Source: Cylicocyclus nassatus (taxonomy: Eukaryota > Nematoda > Chromadorea > Rhabditida > Strongylidae). Taken from it: 64,000 nt of DNA. A program made the position numbers and the translations under genes. Under the pieces are notes generated by a model that did not search any database, had not been told where the DNA came from, and was given only the letters and a program-made list of their open reading frames with translations. Positions 57,768 to 64,000 of this stretch are shown piece by piece. Location of the stretch: the NCBI GenBank assembly GCA_958299035.1, contig CATQJL010000326.1, forward strand, positions 1,006,232-1,070,231, written 5' to 3'. Position 1 is the first letter of the stretch. The number at the start of each line of letters is the position of its first letter.

Positions 57768-58735
57768 TTAGGTTGTCCCGTAAGTCTTTTCATTTTTGAG
57801 TTTTTTCGCTATAATAAGTCACTTACTTTTTATTCTAAATAGACATCAGAATACCATTTGATAGAGCAAAGCAAGCTCTATAAGAAGGCGTTTATGCTTT
57901 TGCAAAAGCTTTGGTCCATAAACCAAAATGTAAAAAGTTTCGGATGGCCAGAAAACCGAAAATTTTTATATCTTCGTTTAAAAAATCCTACAAATCTCTA
58001 ACTCGCTCACGCATATACATTCCACATCAGACATTCATATGTGCTGTTGCTGTATTTTTTTATTAGCTAGAAATCAAGAAACCGAAAATTTCCATGTTTT
58101 TACCAAAGTGATGCTGTGCTGTTATTACACTAAGAGTTGTATACTGGAAGCCCTTAGAAGTACTACCGTAGATTTTTGGCTCTCTATATGCTCTGGTTAC
58201 GAGAAATATTGAATTTAGCTTCCTTCACTCGGGTTTTTCACGCTTAAATCAACATTTCTCAGAAACCAGAGCCTATAGAGAGCAAAAATCTACGGTAGTA
58301 CTTCTCGCGCTGATCGAGCTGTTAATTTAAAAGTTATGATTTTTTGAAAAAAAATGTCAAAAAATCATTTTTCTTAAACAACCGACTCTCTGGCATTTTT
58401 TTTTTGAGAATCATAACTTTTCTAGGAAGATCATCAGCGCGAATTTTGCTCATATAGAAAAAGGGGATCAGAAAAACTAGGTTACTGGCTGTTTTGGATT
58501 TTATGGCACAGTTTTGAATTTTTTAACGGGGTTGCTTCAGAATTCCGAACTTGAAGTGATTTCGTTTTCCCAATTTTATCTCTGCTTTCAGAGCTTAGTA
58601 GATAGCAACAGAGATGTTTTTAGAAAGTGCATGAATTGCTGTTTCCAATATGGTTTTACTCTTGCAAAAACATTGTTTTATGAAGAAGTTACGATTTTTC
58701 GAAAATGGTGCGAACGAACTTTCGGGACAACCTAA
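57768..58735. mobile_element. Chimeric TTAGGTTGTCCCG MITE
   Basis: Left end TTAGGTTGTCCCGTAAGTCT and right end GAACTTTCGGGACAACCTAA are mirrored. The left half holds GATAGAGCAAAGCAAGCTCT and a palindrome centred at 58,235; the right half is a different palindrome (GATTTTTTGAAAAAAAATG) like that in 6085-6816. It looks like a recombinant or nested pair. Confidence 0.65.
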
Positions 58736-58737
58736 TA

Positions 58738-59314
58738 TTAGGTGGGTCCAAAAGTTCGTTCGCCGGATTTTCAAAAAATCATAACTTCCTTCCTTCGCGG
58801 TGGAATTCCTTGATTTAATTTGTGTTCGAAAGAGAAGGCCCTTCTCTTTACAAAAGTCACTACATGAAATGGCGTGAGAAAGTTCGAGAGTTAGAAGCAA
58901 ACGAAATCACTTCAAGTTCGGAATTCTGAAGCAACCCCGTTAAAAAATTCAAAACTGTGCCATAAAATCCAAAACAGCCAGTAACCTAGGTTTTCTGATC
59001 CCCTTTTTCTATATGAGCAAAATTCGCGCTGATGATCTTCCTAGAAAAGTTATGATTCTCAAAAAAATGTCATAGAGTCGGTTGTTTAAGAAAAATGATT
59101 TTTTGACATTTTTTTTCAAAAAATCATAACTTTTGAATTAACAGCTCGATCAGCGCGAATTTTGCTCATATAGAAAAAGGGGATCAAAAACCTAGGTTAC
59201 TGGTGTTTTGGAATTTATGGCACAGTTCTGGATTTTTTAACGGGCTTGCTTCAAAATTCGGAACTTGAAGTGATTTCCTTTTCCCAGTTTTACCTCTGCA
59301 TTCAGAGCTTAGTA
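58738..59314. mobile_element. TTAGGTGGGTCC palindromic MITE, truncated
   Basis: Begins TTAGGTGGGTCCAAAAGTTC; the middle is symmetrical around 59,080 and repeats the 58,310-58,600 sequence inverted. The right terminus has been lost at the junction with the mariner element at 59,315. Confidence 0.65.
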
Positions 59315-60528
59315 TTAGGGTGATCCAAATGAAGCACCTAGAGAATAAATGCAGTTCTCTCAAATAGAAAAGCTAATTGGAAGTCCAACTTTTGGCAGAT
59401 GTTAGTACATAACAAAACCTTCTGATCGTGGTCTATAGTTGGGCATTGTCACGTGGCGTTATCTTTACAAGCGCTTAAATTAAAGCTCATCACTTCAAGT
59501 TTTGACTTTGAGCAGCAGCGCCGCAGTAGAAGTGAGCCTACCAAAGATATCTGCGCAGCAATGGGTGAGGGGACTGTCACCAAATCCACGATAGCTCGGT
59601 GGTCCCAAAGCTTTAGAACAGAAGATATTGGTTATCAGGAGGCATATTACTCATTCTTTCATCAAGGTAATCAAATAAGCTCAGCCTCCACAGTTGCTTT
59701 CTGATAGTGCTTTTTACGCTCTATCCATACATAAGTAGTCCTAGTCTGTTAAGAGTTTATAGGGCTTCAAATGACCGCACTTAAAACCAGATTTTTGTTG
59801 CATTCACTTTTCTAGCCAAAATTCGAGCGCATATTAAGGCGTGTTTTCAAAAATTTAGCCACAGTATGTAATAAAAATTGTCTACATTATGCATATTCAA
59901 CCATATTTCTTGAAGTTATCTAAGCTAAGCTATCGGCGCCTCAACATGGGTACTGGTTGCGATCGTTCTATAGCCCCCATCTTTTGTAGAATGCAACCCT
60001 TAAAGTTTTGCTCATTTCTGTAAGCGTAAGGGAGCATTCTGTTGATAGCTTTAGCATAGGCATTTACCTGTTCATCACGCAGAAAATCGGAAATTCTATG
60101 ATTCGGGATTTTCAGGCCTACCGGAAAAATTGCTAAAAAAGTTGATATTTTTGAATTTTGATTTTTTCCTTTCCGCCATTCTCCTTTCTCCAAGCTTTTC
60201 TATGTTTTTTATACTGCTGACTTGCGGCTACAAGATAGCTTCTTATAAATTATACTAACAAACTGTGAAGGGAGTTATGTTTTGTTAAAAACGAGACTCC
60301 AGAAAAATGTTTTGTTTTTCAATCCATATCTTTCTGCCCATGTGAGATATGAGTACAATTAAATGTGCGTTGTATTGCGAAAAGTTCGCTGCATCCGATG
60401 GTCTTTACCGCATTTCAAAACGTAGATTGTATAGAAAGTTATAGCAAGTTGAAGTGAAAATTTGAGAAACATTATTTCTATTATCTATATCTTATTTCTA
60501 ATATTTCATTATTTCCGCATCAACCTAA
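59315..60528 (+). mobile_element. Mariner element remnant, 1.2 kb
   Basis: TTAGGGTGATCC at 59,315 and GCATCAACCTAA at 60,528 are plausible diverged mariner termini, and the length fits a mariner. A transposase fragment is encoded near the left end; the catalytic region is not recognisable, so it is inactive. Confidence 0.65.
59456..59701 (+). pseudogene. Mariner transposase N-terminal fragment
   Basis: An 80-codon frame resembles the paired-like DNA-binding region of mariner transposases: TKDICAAMGEGTVTKSTIARW, then SQSFRTEDIGY, matching the second helix-turn-helix and the start of the linker. There is no upstream ATG in frame, and the frame ends before the WVPHEL and D,D34D catalytic motifs. 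It would have bound the element's terminal repeats. This is the only trace of a transposase for the many mariner-like MITEs in the window. Confidence 0.7.
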
Positions 60529-60534
60529 TATGTA

Positions 60535-61064
60535 TACAGGGTGTCCCAAAAAATGTGCCTACTGTTTGATTGTGAATAACTCTCTTGTAATGAAGTGTTT
60601 CAAGAAGCTTTAGGTGCCGTTTTGTGGAGCTAGGTTAAACTTAGATTTACAGCATGGAACAAATCATCTACCGCTCTTCATTACTGTGGGATTACGGTAC
60701 GAACTCCGACAAAAATTTTAGGCCACTGGAGGACATATTCTGCCTCGGAACAAAACCAAACAAGCCCAAAAACTCTTATACTACGGTAATGGGAGCCGCT
60801 GATTTCAAATTTGAAATTCCCATTCTACTGTGATGCTTCTTTCCCAAGTTATCCCTGGTAAATCGTACCAACTCAATTCCCAGCATTTGTCAGAAATGCA
60901 ATGCAATTACACCGTCAGAAAAGCTGAAAACACTCGTAAAAAGTTATTAGATGGAATCGGCAGGCGCGACCCTAGTACACAATTTTTAAGATTTTTTGAA
61001 AAAAAATTTGTTAGGTGGGTGAATGATGTACAGTTTTCGTCGTCTCGCCGGATGTTTCCAGTTT
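60535..61064. mobile_element. CAGGGTGTCC MITE, left part
   Basis: Starts TACAGGGTGTCCCAAAAAAT with TGTGCCTACTGTTTGATTG and the GGATTACGGTACGAACTCC block. The right arm is replaced by the element starting at 61,068. Confidence 0.75.
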
Positions 61065-61067
61065 ATA

Positions 61068-62965
61068 TTAGGTTGTCCCAAAAGTTCTTGCGCCGGATTT
61101 TCAAAAAACCATAACTTCCTTGTCACTCGATGAATTTTCTTTATTTTAACTTCGTTTGGAAGAGGAAACCTTTCTCTTTACAACGTTACCTTTGATGTGA
61201 AGCGCCATTGAACAGTGCCAAAGCTAGAAGCAATTGAATGAAATCAGTCAAAATCGGCATTTTTCAAGCTGGATCACGAAAAATTCTGGAAGTATTTTTA
61301 TTTGACAGAGAGAATTTTGCACATTATAGTGATATCTTTCCCATGAACTGAAACTAAAAAAATAGAGCTAAAAGCAAATAATGAGAATTTCTTTAGTTTT
61401 GCAATTTTTGAGCATGCTCAAAAAAGCCTGGAAATATCACAGAAAATACGGGAGTGTACATAGGTTTTGTGACCTTCTCTTTCTAGTTGAGTAGGTTTCG
61501 AGCTAATCGAGGGCATTTTTGATTTTCGTGAAAAACGCACTCCTGATCCGAAAAAGTCACGAAAATCAAAATTGCTCTCGATTAGCTCGAAATTTGTTCA
61601 GCTAGAAAGAGAAGGTTACAAAACCCATGTTTATGGTTTTCCGGCATTTTCTGTGACATTTCTAGGCTTTTTTGAGCATGCTCAAAAATTGCAAAATTAA
61701 AGCAATTTTCTTTATTTGCTTCTAGCTCTCGATCTTTTTCGTTTCTTTGTATAGGAAAGGTATTAGTTTGTCCGGAAATTAATGGAGATTTTGAATTTCA
61801 ACCGCAATAAGCCATACACTTCTCATTTCTAAATAGGTTGCAAAGCACCGTTCGATAGAGCAAAGCAAGCTCTACAAGATGGCTATCTTGCTTCAGTAAC
61901 AGCTCTGACCCACCCCGAGTTTCGAGCCAAAAATTAAAAAATTCAGTTGCTCGAAAATAGAGAAAAATCGTAACTCAGTTCATAAAAATCTTACAAAAAT
62001 TCTAACTTGCTTACGTAAACCCAATCCACATAGGGCATCTATATACGCCGTTGCCATATTTTTTTCTCCGTTAGAAATCAAGAAAACGGAAATTTTCATG
62101 CATTTGCCAAAGTGGTGCTATGCCGCCCCCACATAAGTAGTTGTATACTACAAACCTGTAGAAGTACAAACGTAAATTTCCAGCTCTCTATCAGCTCTAG
62201 TTCTCGAGAAATATCGAATATAGCTTTCCCTCGTCAGCTGGTCCAAACTAAAACTCAAATTGCTCGAAAACTAGAGCTTGTAGAGGACTGAAAATTTACG
62301 TTTGTACTTCTACTGGTTTGTAGTGTACAACCACTTATGTGGGGCGGCACAGCGCCACTTTCAAATGCATGAAATTTCCGTTTTCTTGATTTCTAACGGA
62401 AAAATAATACGGCAACGGCGTATATAAATGTCCTATGTGAATTGGGTTTACGTGAGCAAGTTTTCTGCAGGATTTTTATGAACTGAGTTACGATTTTTCT
62501 CAATTTTTCGGGCACTTAAATCTTTTCAGTTTCTGGCTCGAAACTCGTGGTGGATCAGAGCTGTTGCTAAAGCAAAAATGCCAGCTTGTAGAGCTTGCTT
62601 TGCTCTATCGAATGGTACTTTGCAACCTATTCAGAAATGAGAAGTGTATGACTTATTGCGGTTGAAATTCAAAACCTGCTTTAATTTCCGACAACCTAAT
62701 ACCCTGTAATAAGCAAAATTTTCTCTATCAAATAAAAATATTTCCAGAATTTTTCGTGATCCAGCTTGAAAAATGCCAATCTTGACTGATTTCATTCAAC
62801 TGCTTCTAGCTTTGGAACTTTCCAATGACGCTTTACATCAAAGGTAATGTTGTAAAGAGAAAGGTTTCCTCTTTCAAATGAAGTTAAAATCAAGAAAATC
62901 CATCGAGTGTCAAGGAAGTTATGATTTTTTGAAAATCCGGCGCAAGAACTTTTGGGACAACCTAA
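61068..62965. mobile_element. TTAGGTTGTCCCAAAAG MITE with nested MITE
   Basis: TTAGGTTGTCCCAAAAGTTC at 61,068 is mirrored to 62,965 through CTTGCGCCGGATTTTCAAAA and TCGATGAATTTTCTT-type sequence. Inner symmetry is centred near 61,555. The right arm is interrupted at a TA by another MITE (61,763-62,699). Confidence 0.85.
61763..62699. mobile_element. TTAGTTTGTCCGG palindromic MITE, nested
   Basis: Arms from TTAGTTTGTCCGGAAATTAA through TTCAACCGCAATAAGCCATA and GATAGAGCAAAGCAAGCTCT are mirrored to 62,699; the centre is near 62,235. TA flanks both sides. It shares its interior plan with 6830-7780. Confidence 0.85.
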
Positions 62966-63296
62966 TATAACAAGGATATACACTCAGATAATCGCCGGGG
63001 GCAAGCGGTCCGCAAACTCGCGCTTTTCTGCAAGCGGTCAACAGATTTTGGGGCGTGGCCAATCCTTCAGCTGGCGGCACTTCCTTTACGGTCGCATAAT
63101 CTGCCAGCGGGCAGCAATACAGTATTTACCGCAAGCGCTTGGCAAATTATTTCTTTCAGCAAGCGCTCGGACTCTTTTTAAGCAGTTTCGGGCATACCCA
63201 GCGGAAAGTACCTGGGGGCTGCGCGGTCCTCGAAAATTTTGCATATTCTCGCGGAAAGTCCGCGAGAATTCGGCCACTGCGCCGCAGCTAATCTAT
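62966..63296. other. GC-rich spacer with GCAAGCG motifs
   Basis: Five spaced occurrences of GCAAGCG or similar and a CTCGCGG...CCGCGAG inverted pair at 63,247-63,266. No gene was recognised. Confidence 0.4.
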
Positions 63297-64000
63297 CAGG
63301 TTGGCTAGAAAGTTCTTGCGTAATTCAAACAAAATTCAATAACTTTCCAACGACTAAACCTAAATTCACAGTCTTGTTCTCTAAAAATATTAGAAGGCCT
63401 GCGCTCCATAATGGAAGTTTAAGCGCAAGATTTCATGAGCTAGCCCCCGAGAACGAAGCTCTCAAATATGGGACTTCAAAATTTGCAGTTTTGAGTTTGG
63501 TGCCAGAAAATCGCAGAGTACCGCTAGCTAGCCGAAAAAAAATCTGTAAAATTACTTACACTGCAGAAGTCCACAAGTTACTTTGGAAGGCTTTGATTTT
63601 GCACGGTGAAGCAAAAACAAAAAATTCATGAACTAGTCATTTTGCGGAAGAAATCCACTCATTACCGCAGTTTTTCGGCAAAAACAATTTTTTACACTCC
63701 AAAAAACGTCGCAAGGTTCTAAATGGGCAATATGTCTTATTTCTGGTTGCAAACTGTGTTTTTGTGAAAAAATTACATCGATAAGGAATTTATCCTGTAA
63801 AATGACAATTTCCACAAATTTTTTGTTTTCGCATTTCTATGCGAGATCAAAGCCTGCTAAAATAACGTATGGACTTCTGCAGTGTAAGTAATTTTTACAG
63901 ATTTTTTTCGACTAGCTAGCGGTACTCTGCGATTTTCTGGCACCAAACTCAAAATTGCAAATTTTGAAGTCCCATATTTGAGAGCTTCGTTCTCAAGAGC
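63297..64000. mobile_element. Palindromic MITE, cut by window end
   Basis: Left arm includes CGAAGCTCTCAAATATGGGA and GGTGCCAGAAAATCGCAGAG (63,455-63,520); its inverted copy runs from 63,870 to the window edge. The left end AGGTTGGCTAGAAAGTTC resembles the mariner-type termini. The right terminus lies outside. Confidence 0.75.

Overview
This window is eukaryotic and very probably from a repeat-swollen nematode genome, most likely a clade V (strongylid or hookworm-like) species. The reasons are short introns with TTTCAG-type acceptors, a PAN/apple-domain gene of nematode style, a Ty3/gypsy element of the nematode K02A2.6 type, RTE LINEs, and mariner-derived MITEs with TTAGGTTG or CAGGGTGTCC termini. 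The species assignment is inference; the gene and element calls come from motifs, phases and inverted or direct repeats read in the sequence.

The only convincing host gene is on the minus strand, running from 53,863 down to at least 38,531. Thirteen exons give 451 codons with all splice phases compatible: a signal peptide, two six-cysteine PAN domains, then a long Ser/Thr/Glu-rich tail with basic patches. The second PAN domain is split by a 12.7-kb intron (39,962-52,638) packed with transposons. Other introns in the 3' cluster are about 45 to 115 bp. The 3' end of the gene was not found.

Almost everything else is mobile DNA. Region by region: 0.4-2.5 kb, two palindromic elements; 3.8-5.2 kb, the 3' end of a Penelope-like element (GIY-YIG endonuclease) followed by two tandem 475-bp pseudo-LTRs, each with a hammerhead-like core; 5.2-8.5 kb, four MITEs side by side in TA repeats; 11.8-15.1 kb, two decayed RTE copies; 16.4-19.9 kb, small MITEs and an inverted Helitron end; 20.0-24.9 kb, a young gypsy element with 243-bp LTRs and a 5-bp target duplication, inserted into a Helitron-like repeat; 24.9-26.3 kb, two head-to-tail copies of that repeat; 27.3-38.4 kb, palindromic elements including a 1.9-kb palindrome; 40-52.6 kb, the TE-filled intron, which holds a second RTE family; 55.1-64.0 kb, nested palindromic MITEs, a hAT-like insertion, a Helitron and a mariner remnant.

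The recurring theme is inverted-repeat DNA. At least twenty-five separate palindromic or foldback elements occur, several nested so that their order of arrival can be read, and two have arms built from 10-bp tandem repeats, like Drosophila Foldback elements. Autonomous proteins capable of moving the MITEs are absent apart from a truncated mariner transposase.
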